Shown here: piece after piece, positions 28,014 to 40,827 of the stretch
Position numbering within the stretch: position 1 is the stretch's first letter
How the letters are laid out: the number at the start of each line of letters is the position of its first letter
Origin: Zygnema cylindricum
Lineage: Eukaryota; Streptophyta; Zygnematophyceae; Zygnematales; Zygnemataceae
Assembly: GCA_037447655.1 (NCBI GenBank)
Contig: JBBHKE010000150.1
Coordinates: 1-64,000, forward strand
DNA length: 64,000 nt
Direction of reading: 5' to 3'
Notes under the pieces: model-generated
Databases searched by the model: none
What the model saw: the letters and a program-made list of their open reading frames with translations, nothing else
What the model was told of the DNA's origin: nothing
Translations under genes and position numbers: made by a program

Positions 28014-28902
28014 GGTTATGGGCCCATGCCCAAAGATACCTGTCTTCAATGGAACCAAGTACATATACTGGCGCGTACTTGTGGCCGGATACTTGGAGGA
28101 AAAAGGACTCCTACACATGGTCCACAACTCTTTCTCACGACCGGCAAAACCAACGGTTGAAGAGGAGGTTGGACAGCAGACTGCAGCAAAAGGGAAGGCT
28201 CAAGCATCCTCTGCATCTACTAGTGACGTAGCGTTAGTAAACATAAAAGTGAGAAACATTTTATTTGCATGCATCAGTGAAGATATAGTTGTAACATGCA
28301 TGAGGTTTTCACAGGCAGCAGAGGTAGGTATGGAAAGAGCTAGAAGAAACCTATCAAATCTCATCTCTACATCAACAGACTTTGATTGATCAAGAGATTA
28401 GTAGGTATAGCTATAATGGAGGATGTATCATAGACTATGCTAACGGATTTCAACGCTTGTACACTAAAGCAGCTGGAACAGGGAGAGTATATCCCGTTCA
28501 TGAGCAAGTGTTATAGTTAGTGTGCAGGCTACCTGTAGAATACGAAATGTGTTGCAGCAGTTGCAGACAAAAGATAGCAATACTTGGAAGTGGTCATAAG
28601 CACTAGGCCTAATCCTAGTAGAAGAATCTAATATTAAGATTATGGGAGGGGGTGGAACTCAAACTCAAGCACTTAATACACAAAACAAGAAGAAATGGCA
28701 AACTAACCCTGGGGGTGGAAGCAATGCAAATGGAAAATCCAAATTTCCATGTTTTATGTGCGGAAAATTAGGACATTGGAAGTCTGAGTGTCCAATGAGG
28801 CGATCAGTTGGAGAAAACGGAAGACCTCAGAAAGAGATCCTACTTACTGAAAAGGAGGAAGTTACTAAAACCGAAATTGCTAATTATCCGTCAAACCTCT
28901 AG
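27994..28902 (+). pseudogene. Copia Gag, copy 1 (frameshifted)
   Basis: Capsid/nucleocapsid protein of a Copia retrotransposon. The ATG is in the LTR. The frame runs MENYEFQVMGPCPKIPVFNG then YWRVLVAGYLEEKGLLHMV, typical Copia Gag, to 28389. Relative to copy 3, a 4-nt gain in 'gcagaggtaggtatgg' (about 28321-28330) shifts the frame, and stops follow. The zinc knuckle survives in the 28642-28902 frame: CFMCGKLGHWKSEC, a CX2CX4HX4C motif. The element encodes no functional Gag. Confidence 0.85.
28014..28026 (+). other. Primer-binding site matching initiator tRNA-Met anticodon arm
   Basis: GGTTATGGGCCCA is complementary to the anticodon arm of initiator tRNA-Met (TGGGCCCATAACC). This is the half-tRNA priming mode known for Drosophila copia. 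It is read in frame by gag as V-M-G-P. The same site is present in copies 2 (32802) and 3 (36266). Confidence 0.75.
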
Positions 28903-28953
28903 TGTTTCAGTACCATCACAGAAAACAACAAGGTGGAGTGGATAATGGACTAG

Positions 28954-30238
28954 GTGGAGTGGATAATGGACTCGCGAGCTTCCATGCATATTTGCAAAGA
29001 TCAAGAACAGTTCATATCCCTCGAAAATATATCCCCTATCAAATTTTTTTGTGGAAATGGAACTACAGATATTGCCAAACAGAAAGGAAAAGTAATTTTG
29101 TCAGCTAAGATAGGAAAAGAAGTATTTTCTAGGATGCTTGAGAATGTATTATTTGTTCCAGATTTCAAAAGAAATCTATTCTCTACATCTCTAGCTGTAA
29201 AAAAGGGATACAGAATAGTTATGGAGGGAAACAAACAGATAGTAAGCAAAGATGGAAAAGATATCTTAGAAAGAGAAATAGGATACAACAACATGTTCAG
29301 AATAACACTTGGAGATAATATGAAAAATTCGTATGGCCTGTATACTCATGTTATGTCAGAAATGGAACTGTGGCATAAAATAATGGGTCACACTAATTAT
29401 GAAAAACTAGAAAAAATGTGGAAACAAGGAGTAGTCAAAGGATTACACACTTCTTTTTCCAAATGTTGCAAGCACTAGAGCAAAAAAAGTCTTAGAAGTG
29501 ATTCACTCACATATATGGGGGCCAGCCAAGAAGGAGTCATTAGGAAGGAAAAGATTTATGATAACATTCACTGACGATTGGTCCAAGTATTCTACAGTAT
29601 ACTTTATAAAACATAAATCTGAAGCTTTTGGAGTTTTCAGAAAGTATAAAGCACGATGCGAGAAACAACAAGGACGACCAATACTTGAGCTGAGAACTGA
29701 TAATGGTGGAGAAATTTGTCTACGGAATTTCAAGAGTTTCTAAAAACGGAAGGGATACATCATCAACTAACTGTACCATATTTACTAGCACAGAATGGCA
29801 TTGCAGAAAAGATTAAATCAGACTCTTGCCGAGAGTGCTATTAGTATGATGGCAATTCAAGGAGTGGATCTCAAATTTTGGGTTGAAGCACTTAACTGTG
29901 CAAATCCTATCAAAAATAGAGTGAGTACTTCAGCAAACCCTGAAGGAAAAACACCATTTGAATTATGGTATGGTAGAATCCCAGATGTACATCATTTCAA
30001 AGTATTTGGAAGTAGAGAATTTAGTTTAAGTAATGACAGGACAAAATGGAATATGGAACCAAAAGGAGTTCAAGGTATCCTTTTAAGATATGATGATGAA
30101 ACAAAATGTAATCAAATTTATGATCTAGACACTCAAGTAGTAAAAGCAGCCAGAAATATCTTAGTAAAAGATGAAGGACAGTCAGTTGACCCATTTAGTG
30201 AGAACAATCAGAATCCAGTCCAAGAATATATTTACTAG
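28954..30238 (+). pseudogene. Copia protease and integrase, copy 1
   Basis: The protease active site reads WIMDSRAS where the family has D-[ST]-G-A, so the catalytic triad Gly is replaced by Arg. Then comes the GAG-pre-integrase zinc-finger region (ELWHKIMGHTNYEKL). The integrase core follows with HSHIWGP (the usual HTDIWGP Asp is changed to His in this copy), FTDDWSKYS and RTDNGGE. An extra A near 29813 shifts the frame at NGIAER. The integrase C-terminal part (FELWYGRIPDVHHFKVFG) and the following region are open to 30238. Several stops separate the blocks. Confidence 0.85.
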
Positions 30239-30249
30239 ATCTAGACCAA

Positions 30250-31299
30250 GAAAAAATAAAACTAAAGGAAAGGAAATATTAGAGACAACAGATGAGGAAG
30301 AGAATATTGTCCGAGAAATAGTGAGTAAACCAAAAGAAAGAATTTACACACGACCATCTATTTTTGCATCGGAATTTCCCAAAGGAAGACGAACTAGCTC
30401 AAGGAATAAAGATGTAAATATAGCATATGCTTTTTCTTCTCAATGTGGAGAACCTCTCACGTATCAAGACGCACTTAATTGTAAAGATAGTGAGAGATGG
30501 AAAGAGGCCATCAATGAGGAGATGATTTCTATCACGTCCGCTCAAATGTGGGAATTAATAGAATTACTAGCAGAGAGAAAAGCCATTGGATGTAAGTGGG
30601 TATTTAAAAAAAAATTAACCCTAATAATACCATAGAAAGATTTTTAAAGCTAGGTTTTTTGCAAAGGGATAAACTAAGAAAGAATGAATAGATTTTACCG
30701 AGACCTTTTCACCAGTCGTCTGATTCCCATCTGTGAGGATATTACTTAGCATAGCTGCCTCAGAAAACATGGAGGTCCATCAAATAGACGTTAAGACTGC
30801 TTTTCTAAATGGTGAAATTGAAGAGAAAATCTACATGCAACAACCAGAAGGTTTTATAGAATCACAAAAAGAAAAGTTAGTGTTTAAATTGGTTAAAGCT
30901 TTGTATGGGTTAAAGCAAGATCCCCGACAGTGGAACTTAAAATTGGATCAGTTTCTAACAAAACTTGGATACAAGAGAATAAGTTCAGATCACTCGATCT
31001 ATATTATACCAGACAAAAATGGAAGGATTATCTACATTGCAGTATATGTAGATGACTTACTAATAATCTCTAAGTCCAAAGAAAGGATTAGTGAACTTAA
31101 GGAACAAATGAACATGGAGTTCGACATGAACGACTTAGGGGAGGCTAAGTATATCTTAGGGATACAAGTCCAAAGAGATATAGATGAGGGAATAATTAAA
31201 CTGACACAAAAGGAAACAATAGGCAACATGTCGATGAAATTTCAACTTGAGGAAGCGAATGGGTGTTTAACACCATTAGACACGAAGAAAATGGAATAG
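30250..31299 (+). pseudogene. Copia reverse transcriptase, copy 1
   Basis: Linker with EPLTYQDALNCKDSERW and AIGCKWVFKKKL (RT start), a short damaged stretch at 30635-30730, then MRILLSIAASENMEVHQIDV, TAFLNGEIEEKIYMQQPEGF, LYGLKQDPRQWN, the catalytic YVDDLL (about 31045-31062) and LGEAKYILGIQV. A stop falls after CLTPLDTKKME at 31299. Damaged but recognisable throughout. Confidence 0.85.
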
Positions 31300-32000
31300 G
31301 CATTAGAGGAAGATATAAGAGAGGAGACTAAACTCACTATGCCATATCGAGAAGTAGTTAGTAGTCTCATATATTTCATGAATTGTTCTTGTCCCGACAT
31401 TGCAGTAGCTGTAGGAATATTGAGCAAAAAACTTCAAAACCCTACAAAAACCGATTAGGAGATGGCCAAACGCATCCTACAATACTTGAAAGGAGCCCGC
31501 GAGCTATTGCTACATCTAGGAGGGGAGGAAGTTTCCATCAATACGTGGAGTGATGCTAGTTACGGAGATGACATTACTCGAAAGTCAACATCATGCTATG
31601 TACTACAGATTGGAGGAGGAACTTGCTGCTGGAGCAGTAAGCTTCAGAAAGTCACCGCACAATCTACAATGGAATCAGAATTCCTTGTAATTAGCATGGC
31701 TGCCAAACAAATTATATGGGTAAGGTATTTGTTACAGGAATTAGGATATATGCAAAGAATCCTTAAATATTGTTTTGTGATAACCAAGCAGCTATAACAA
31801 TCGCACAAAACCGAGAACATCACTTTAAAAGTAAACACATTGATATAAGATTGGAATTTGTAAGGGAGAATATCCAAAATAGAGTAATTCAGATGCAACA
31901 TTTACTTGACTCTCTTATGGTCGGAGATATGTTGACAAAAGCGTCACCTTCTCCTAAATTTACCTTTTATAGAGAAGCTAACAAGCTTATAGGAGGATAA
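31300..32000 (+). pseudogene. Copia RNase H, copy 1
   Basis: Contains WSDASYGDDITRKSTS, GGGTCCWSSKLQKVTAQST and ESEF (the WSSKKQ and ESEY motifs of Copia RNase H). A 1-nt shift near 31765 follows, then FCDNQAAITIAQNREHHFKS, KHIDIRLEFVRE and GDMLTKA. A polypurine tract (gaagttaagggga) precedes LTR 2 at 32022. Confidence 0.85.
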
Positions 32001-32021
32001 TGAGATAGAAGTTAAGGGGAG

Positions 32022-32801
32022 TGTTCAATAGTAACTTCTATCCGTGTGAGATGAAGTGAAAGTACTTGGATATTTTCGGCATTAGGCTTAGTTATACACA
32101 CAAGAATTAGTCTTGCAGTAAAGATTGACCGTACAAAGAGGAAAACGTTTGATACATATTAGCGTCTGATAGCAATTACCAAATCAACCGAAGTCAGTTA
32201 TTGATGTGACCGGTGGAAAAGTCAAAAGGCTATATTTCGGTTGGTCACGCTAATGGACTACGGGGACCACACGAATATTCGTGAGAGTTGACTATTGGCG
32301 CGGGAGAGTACATCCACGTCATCAGTTTTCAGAAAACCTAGTCGGTGAAATATTTGCGAACGTACGCTCTGGAAGATAGCGTGGTTGAATATAGAGTGGA
32401 TCATGACTCAACCACCAAATTACAAACTAGGGTAAGGATTGGTTCAGAAGTAGTTAGGAGACCTTAGTATATAAAAGGAAAGACTCTTACTTCAAAATCA
32501 TCACTTAACATTAGACAGAATTACATTACGTTATATTTTTGCTACTTTATGAATGGCAGAACTTTCTGTTCCATGATCCAAATGTCATGAAATTTTGCAA
32601 GAAGATTTGTGTTTGGTAAATTAATTATTTGTCAAAATTGAGAGCATTTGACTGAGTGGTTTGACTCTAGTCTTGAGTCAAAGTTTGCAGTCCAGAGTGT
32701 AGTCTAGTTAGAGTATTAACTACTGTAGAGTGTGGTAGAAGAAGACAGAATTGGGTAGCTTCACTGCCTGAATAGCTCAGAATGGAAAATTATGAGTTTC
32801 A
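32022..32801 (+). repeat. LTR 2 of the Copia tandem array (shared by copies 1 and 2)
   Basis: TGTTCAATAG to GAGTTTCA, same structure as LTR 1 with small deletions. It acts as 3' LTR for copy 1 and 5' LTR for copy 2. Confidence 0.85.
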
Positions 32802-35672
32802 GGTTATGGGCCCATGCCCAAAGATACCTGTCTTCAATGGAACCAAGTACATATACTGGCGCGTACTTGTGGCCGGATACTTGGAGGAAAAAGGACTCCT
32901 ACACATGGTCCACAACTCTTTCTCACGACCGGCAAAACCAACGGTTGAAGAGGAGGTTGGACAGCAGACTGCAGCAAAAGGGAAGGCTCAAGCATCCTCT
33001 GCATCTACTAGTGACGTAGCGTTAGTAAACATAAAAGTGAGAAACATTTTATTTGCATGCATCAGTGAAGATATAGTTGTAACATGCATGAGGTTTTCAC
33101 AGGCAGCAGAGGTAGGTATGGAAAGAGCTAGAAGAAACCTATCAAATCTCATCTCTACATCAACAGACTTTGATTGATCAAGAGATTAGTAGGTATAGCT
33201 ATAATGGAGGATGTATCATAGACTATGCTAACGGATTTCAACGCTTGTACACTAAAGCAGCTGGAACAGGGAGAGTATATCCCGTTCATGAGCAAGTGTT
33301 ATAGTTAGTGTGCAGGCTACCTGTAGAATACGAAATGTGTTGCAGCAGTTGCAGACAAAAGATAGCAGTACTTGGAAGTGGTCATAAGCACTAGGCCTAA
33401 TCCTAGTAGAAGAATCTAATATTAAGATTATGGGAGGGGGTGGAACTCAAACTCAAGCACTTAATACACAAAACAAGAAGAAATGGCAAACTAACCCTGG
33501 GGGTGGAAGCAATGCAAATGGAAAATCCAAATTTCCATGTTTTATGTGCGGAAAATTAGGACATTGGAAGTCTGAGTGTCCAATGAGGTGATCAGTTGGA
33601 GAAAACGGAAGACCTCAGAAAGAGATCCTACTTACTGAAAAGGAGGAAGTTACTAAAACCGAAATTGCTGTTTATCCGTCAAACCTCTACTGTTTCAGTA
33701 CCATCACAGAAAACAACAAGGTGGAGTGGATAATGGACTAGGTGGAGTGGATAATGGACTCGCGAGCGTCCATGCATATTTGCAAAGATCAAGAACAGTT
33801 CATATCCCTCAAAAATATATCCCCTATCAAATTTTTTTGTGGAAATGGAACTACAGATATTGCCAAACAGAAAGGAAAAGTAATTTTGTCAGCTAAGATA
33901 GGAAAAGAAGTATTTTCTAGGATGCTTGAGAATGTATTATTTGTTCCAGATTTCAAAAGAAATTTATTCTCTACATCTCTAGCTGTAAAAAAGGGATACA
34001 GAATAGTTATGGAGGGAAACAAACAGATAGTAAGCAAAGATGGAAAAGATATCTTAGAAAGAGAAATAGGATACAACAACATGTTCAGAATAACACTTGG
34101 AGATAATATGAAAAATTCGTATGGCCTGTATACGCATGTTATGTCAGAAATGGAACTGTGGCATAAAATAATGGGTCACACTAATTATGAAAAACTAGAA
34201 AAAATGTGGAAACAAGGAGTAGTCAAAGGATTACACACTTCTTTTTCCAAATGTTGCAAGCACTAGAGCAAAAACAGTCTTAGAAGTGATTCACTCAGAT
34301 ATATGGGGGCCAGCCAAGAAGGAGTCATTAGGAAGGAAAAGATTTATGATAACATTCACTGACGATTGGTCCAAGTATTCTACAGTATACTTTATAAAAC
34401 ATAAATCTGAAGCTTTTGGAGTTTTCAGAAAGTATAAAGCACGATGCGAGAAACAACAAGGACGACCAATACTTGAGCTGAGAACTGATAATGGTGGAGA
34501 AATTTGTCTACGGAATTTCAAGAGTTTCTAAAAACGGAAGGGATACATCATCAACTAACTGTACCATATTTACTAGCACAGAATGGCATTGCAGAAAGAT
34601 TAAATCAGACTCTTGCCGAGAGTGCTATTAGTATGATGGCAATTCAAGGAGTGGATCTCAAATTTTGGGTAAAAGCACTTAACTGTGCAAATCCTATCAA
34701 AAATAGAGTGAGTACTTCAGCAAACCCTGAAGGAAAAACACCATTTGAATTATGGTATGGTAGAATCCCAGATGTACATCATTTCAAAGTATTTGGAAGT
34801 AGAGAATTTAGTTTAAAGTCCAAAGAGATAGAGATGAAGGAATTATTAAACTGACACAAAAGGAAGCAATAAGCGACATGTTGAAGAAATTTGGACTTGA
34901 GGAAGCGAATGGGTGTTTAACACCATTAGACACGAAGAAAATGGAAGAGGCATTAGAGGAAGATATAAGAGAGGAGACTAAACTCACTATACCATATCGA
35001 GAAGTAGTTGGTAGTCACATATATTTCATGAATTGTACCCGTCCCGACATTGCAGTAGCTGTAGGAATACTGAGCAGAAAACTTTAAAACCCTACAAAAA
35101 CCGATTGGGAGATGGCCAAACGCGTCCTACGATACTTGAAAGGAACCCAGGAGTTATGGCTACAACTAAAAGGGGAGGAAGTTTCCCTCAATTCGTGGAG
35201 TCATGCTAGTTACGGAGATGACATTACTCGGAAGTCAACATCAGGCTATGTACTACATATTGGAGGAGGAACTTGCTGTTGGAGCAGTAAGCTTCAGAAG
35301 GTCACCGCACAATCTACAATGGAATCAGAATTCCTAGCAATTAGCATGGCTGTCAAAGAAATAATATGGGTAAGGTCTTTGTTACACGAATTAAGATATA
35401 TGCAAAAAAATCCTCAGATATTGTTTTGTGATAACGTAGCAACTATAACAATCGCACAAAACCCAAAACATCACTTTAAAAGTAAACACATTGATATAAG
35501 ATTGGGATTTGTAAGGCAGAATATCCAGAATAGAGTAATTTAGATGCAACATTTACCTCACTCTCTTATGGTCGCAGACATGTTGACAAAAGCAATTCTT
35601 TCTCCTAAACTTACCTTTTGTAGAGAAGCTTGCAAGCTTATAGGAGGATAATGAGATAGAAGTTAAGAGGAG
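32802..35672 (+). mobile_element. Copia copy 2, internally deleted (no reverse transcriptase)
   Basis: Same order as copy 1. Gag 32782-33177 has the same 4-nt frameshift. Zinc knuckle 33538-33580 is followed by a stop. Protease 33742 on also reads DSRAS. Integrase 34286-34854 has HSDIWGP intact and NGIAERLNQT in frame. At about 34818 the sequence jumps from integrase (FGSREFSL) to the end of RT, losing ~1.1 kb including YVDD. The remaining RT tail 34878-35087 and RNase H 35112-35543 end in a stop, with GDMLTKA-like remains after it. Cannot be autonomous. Confidence 0.85.
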
Positions 35673-36265
35673 TGTTGAATAATAACTTCTATCTGTGTGA
35701 GAGGAAGTGAAAGTACTTGGAATATTTTCTGCATTAGACTATTTTCTGCATTAGGCTTAGTAATACACACAAGAATTAGTCTTACAGTAAAGATTGACCG
35801 TAGAGAGAGGAAAACGTCTGATACATATTAGCGTCTAATTGCATTTACCAAACCAACCGGAGTGAATTATTGATGTGACCGGTTGAAAATTCAACAAACT
35901 ATAGGATTGGTTCAGGAGTAGTTGGGAGACCTTAGTATATAAAAGGAAAGACTCTTACTTCAAAATCATCACTTAGCATTAGACAGAATTACATTATATT
36001 ATATTTTTGCTACTTTATGAATGGTAGAACTTTGTGTTCCATGATCCAAAGGTAATGAAATTATGCACGAAGCTTTGTGTATGGTAAATCAATTACTTTG
36101 TCAAAATTGAGAGCATTTGATTTAGTGGTTTGACTTTAGTCTCGAGTCAAAGTTTGCAGTCCAGATTGTTGTCTAGTTAGAGTATTAACTAGAGTGTGGT
36201 AGAAGAAGACAGAATTAGGTAGCTTCGCTGCCTAGATAACTCAGAATGAAAAATTCTGAGTTTCT
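35673..36265 (+). repeat. LTR 3 of the Copia array
   Basis: Starts TGTTGAATAA after the polypurine tract of copy 2 and ends GAGTTTCT before GGTTATGGGCCCA. A ~200-bp internal part of the LTR is missing (35895-35905 region). Confidence 0.8.
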
Positions 36266-37018
36266 GGTTATGGGCCCATGCCCAAAGATACCTGTCATCA
36301 ATGGAACCAAGTACCTATGTTGGCGCGTACTTCAGGCCAGATACTTGGAGGAAAAAGGACTCCTACACGTGGTCGACAACTCTTTTTCACGACCAGCAAA
36401 ACCAACGATTGAAGAGGAGGCTGGAGAGAAGACTACAGCAAAAGGGAAGGCTCAAGCATCCTCTACATCTACTAGTGACGTAGCGTTAGAAAACATAAAA
36501 GTGAGAAACATTTTGTTTGCATGCATCAGTGAAGATATAGCTGTAACATGCATGAGGTTTTCACAGGCAGCAGAGGAATGGAAAGAGCTAGAAGAAACCT
36601 ATCAAATCTCGTCTCTACATCAACAGACTTTGATTGATCAAGAGATAAGTAGGTATAGCTATAATGGAGGATCTATCATAGACTATGCTAACGGATTTCA
36701 ACGCTTGTAAAATGAAGCAGCTTGAACTGGGAAAGTATATCCCGTTCATGAGCAAATGTTTTAGTTAGTATGCAGGCTACCTGTAGAATACAAGAATGTG
36801 TTGCAGCAGTTGCAGACAAAAGATAGCAGTACTTGGAAGTGGTCACAAGCACTAGGCCTAATCCTAGTAGAAGAATCTAGTATTAAGATTACGGGAGGGG
36901 GTGGAACTCAAACTCAAGCACTTAATACAGAAAACAAGATGATATGGCAAACTAACCCTGGGGGTGGAAGTAATGCAAATGGAAAATCCAAATTTCCATG
37001 TTTTGTGTGCGGAAAATT
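36246..37018 (+). pseudogene. Copia Gag, copy 3 (truncated)
   Basis: The gag frame is open for 154 codons without the 4-nt insertion seen in copies 1 and 2 (AAEEWKELEETYQISSLHQQ). It then stops at NGFQRL. The nucleocapsid start CFVCGKL is cut at 37018 by a jump to LTR sequence (37020-37061, 'ttgggagaccttagtatata'). No pol follows. Confidence 0.85.
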
Positions 37019-37061
37019 AGTTGGGAGACCTTAGTATATAAAAGGAAAGACTCTTACTTCA

Positions 37062-37440
37062 ATCGGTATAGCACAACAGCGGGTATGTCGTTTTTGTACG
37101 TATGGCTCCACATCCCAAATAAACTTATAAAAAGTGGATGGGGTCATACAAAAAATGCCACTGTTGCAAATATCGTCCCAAAGCTAGTGGAGCGTGGAAA
37201 AACCCACCATACTCTCTTACGAGGTAGAGACACATTACGTCTTGCTCTCAAATCTTTCAAACGTTTATGTAAAATGGCCAGTTGTAGTATGATAAACAGA
37301 AAACGCAACATCCTTCCTTTCACATGATTTTCAAATGAATCCATTGTTTGAAATCATCCCTTACCCAAACCGTGCAAGATAAAAGGGTTATCGAGAAACC
37401 AAGTCGAGCAATCAGGTAAAGAAAATGGTGGAATAAGTGG
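37062..37440. other. Unidentified stretch after the Copia array
   Basis: Open frame on the plus strand to 37327 (about 90 codons outside the Copia fragment) with no recognised motif. Could be unrelated transposon remnant. Confidence 0.3.
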
Positions 37441-37499
37441 TGGAATTGCGTGAGTGTGTGTGGGATAGGTAAGGGTGAAAATGTGGGTGTGAGGGAGGG

Positions 37500-38098
<599 letters not shown>

Positions 38099-38199
38099 GT
38101 GGATGTAACTTTGAGATCTCCATTGGTCATGAGAGTAGGCAGCTCACAAGAAGCTTATCTAGATAGTGCCGACTTCAAGTTGATTTAAACCCAAATGAT

Positions 38200-39239
38200 T
38201 TACATCCTGGCTGTTAGTACCCCAATTCAAATTCAACTCTGTGAAAGAAGACTTTTTCTGTGCTTAGTTCCCCCACAGAATGCAAAGTTAGAATATGACA
38301 TTTTGGACACATTCACCCACTTTGATTTTCCTTAATAAATAAAGCCACCCTCGCAAGCAAAAACTCTTACTAATTACACCCTTGTGTAGCTTGGACTCCC
38401 TTGAGTCTGCAGCAAAAACAATCTTTGAAAATGGTCAACCGAGTTGATAGTTATGGCTTGCCAAAGTTAGCCTTTTATACAAGAGTGCTCTAAAAGAGAC
38501 GGCTACCTACCCAAAAATGCGAAGTCTTATTCCCTCTCTAAAACCCCTTCTATTGAACTATGGACGAATCATAGGACTGTACCGTACAAAAATTACAAGT
38601 ACTGGAGTATTATCTCTACGGTAATTGTACTACATGGCCAAATAGTGACATATGTCACATTTGGATTTGGTGTCTTGCTCTTTGGAGATTCTGTAAACTT
38701 GTACGATCCTGCCACGTGTTATGCGGAGAGGTGGCGACCGGAAAACGCCAAAATGCCCTCTCCGCGATATCGACTTCTATCAGAGCCGTTCGAGTAACAC
38801 CAGATTGAATATTAGCCGTTGAAATAAATGTTCACAGCATTTATTTTGTGCTGTACTATAGTACAAAACTAGTTCTATGTTCTACCGTATTATTTATTAG
38901 TTATACGAAATGTTCTACTTGTAAATGTTTAAATATCTATCAAACCCTATATACTTTAGCATTAGTCATAGACTTAACGGATAAAGTTAACGTTTAGGGG
39001 TAGTTGACGGACGGTAGGTACTAGGATCAAATCCTGGGTCCGTCAAACCCCATTGTGGTAAATCTAGCGATTTCTACTCATGTCTCTCTAGAAGGCCTAG
39101 GCAGCCATGGCTCTAACTCCCTATCCAACCTTCAGTGACTACAACAAATGTGGGGGCTTGGAGAAGGGAATTTAGAGGCAGACTTCCTCTGCTCATTTTC
39201 TATCCTAAAACAGACATAGAAAATACACAAATTTGAACA
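38200..39239 (-). repeat. LTR of a third Copia family (approximate left end)
   Basis: Shares ordered words with the LTRs at 54028-55098 and 59952-61004 ('gactcccttgag', 'catggctctaactccct', 'gacttaacggataaagt', 'gaggcagacttcctctg'). The minus-strand start is TGTTCAAATTTG at 39239, after a polypurine tract (aataaagggag). The left end is not resolved. Confidence 0.6.
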
Positions 39240-39273
39240 CTCCCTTTATTTTCTAGTTTATTTTCCTCTCATC

Positions 39274-40530
39274 TCACACAAAAACAAAAAAAAACAAAAA
39301 AAAACCCCCCCCCCTTATCTTTTTCTTTTTCCTTTTCCTTTTATAAAACTTTTTGAAAATACTCTCGTATTTGAAACAGTGGATTAGATGAACCGAAATA
39401 TTTATTGCATCACACATTTTATTTTGCATGCCATTTTTCAAAAATTCGGGCTCTTGGAGCAAGGATTTTATCCACCTCATCCTTTTTTCATCCGAGCAAA
39501 AACTAGATTCCCACTTGCAGTTCCAATAGCCAGCCCAATCCCCAGCATACCCAGATCCTATCCCTTTTACAGGCACACCTTCATAAATGGCATCACTTCC
39601 ATGAGTGAAATCAACTCTATTCTCCCCCAAATTTTCCCAAAAACCACTAGTCCCTATTATTGTTTTCATAACTTCTACATCTTTCGAACTCATGTTTTTA
39701 TCTATGATAATTACCCAATATTCTGAATTTTCCTCACACTCTCCCATGGAATTCTTTCCACCATCACTTTCTATTTTTATTCCCAAAATATGTTCACTCT
39801 ACACTCCTTGACATCCTTAAGTACCCCCTCTCTCTATACTTCCCTTATACCTCCGAAAGCACATCGTTGCTTTCGTGGAATTTTGTGTGCTTTTCTTTTT
39901 TTTCCATTCTACCGATGTGAAGAAGCTCCAAAATATCTTCATCCTCTTTTTCCTCTTCCCTTTCTTCCTCCTCATTCACATACCAACTTCTAAGTTCCTC
40001 TAAGCAATGGCATTCGTCGATATATATACGTGTTTCCTTACAACGGAAGCAAGCCCATTTTTTCAAAGCTCCCCTTTCTTTTCCTCTCCCTTTCTTTCCA
40101 CCGAAGTTCCGATAAGGTTGACCTTTGTCTTTCTTCCTCTCATCACGCTTGCGCTCTTCATCGTCATTCCTCTTATCACGCTTCCGCTCGTCATTGTCGT
40201 TCCTCTCATCACGCTTTCGCCAATCGCCACCAGCTGTCACTGTATTCACCCTGTCACTTTCCCTACAAAGCTCCAAAGTGCTTTCCCTCACAAGAATCCT
40301 CCCCATGGTAATGCTCTAAGTCCATGAAGAGCAATCCATTGCCTGCATACAGTAAATTATGTCTTCGTACTCATCTGGAAGTTTCATGATTAGTGTGTTA
40401 ATCTTTCTCACCTCAGATTCTATATAACCTGCACTAGCAAGATCAACATATAATGCACAAATATCATTGCAAAACTCTATCATGCTACCGCCTTTATAGA
40501 CATAGGCCTCTATTTCCTGTTTTACTAATT
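39274..40530 (-). pseudogene. Fragment of another Copia gag region
   Basis: On the minus strand, 40530-40310 reads KQEIEAYVYKGGSMIEFCND, then IESEVRKINTLIMKLPDEYE, typical Copia Gag. An in-frame TAG lies near 40322. The 40306-39845 frame continues with MGRILVRESTLELCRE, a K/R/D/E-rich stretch and a degenerate zinc knuckle (CFRCKETRIYIDEC, His lost). The next frame (39786-39274) is open for 170 codons (SGYAGDWAGYWNCKWESSFC) and was not identified. No integrase or RT follows before the LTR at 39239, so this element lost its pol. Confidence 0.65.
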
Positions 40531-40535
40531 GCTTT

Positions 40536-40827
40536 TAGTATTAGAAAGAATTATATTACATTGTATTTTTGCTACTTTATGAATGGAAAAAATTTATGTT
40601 CCATGATCAAAATGTAATGAAACTTTGCAGGAATCTTTGTGTATGGTAAATAAATTACTCTGTCAAAATTGAGAGCATTTGACCAAGTGGTTTGACTCTA
40701 GTCTTGAGTCAAAGTTTGCAGTCTAAAGTGTAGTCTGGTTAGAGAATTAACTAGAGTGTGGTAGAAGAAGACAGAATTGGGTAGCTTCGCTGCCTAGATA
40801 ACTCAAAATGGAAAATTCTAAGTTTCA
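40536..40827 (+). repeat. Isolated LTR fragment of the tandem-array Copia family
   Basis: Matches the 3' ~290 bp of LTRs 1-3 and stops exactly at AAGTTTCA. This independently fixes the LTR end. The U3 part is missing. Confidence 0.8.
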
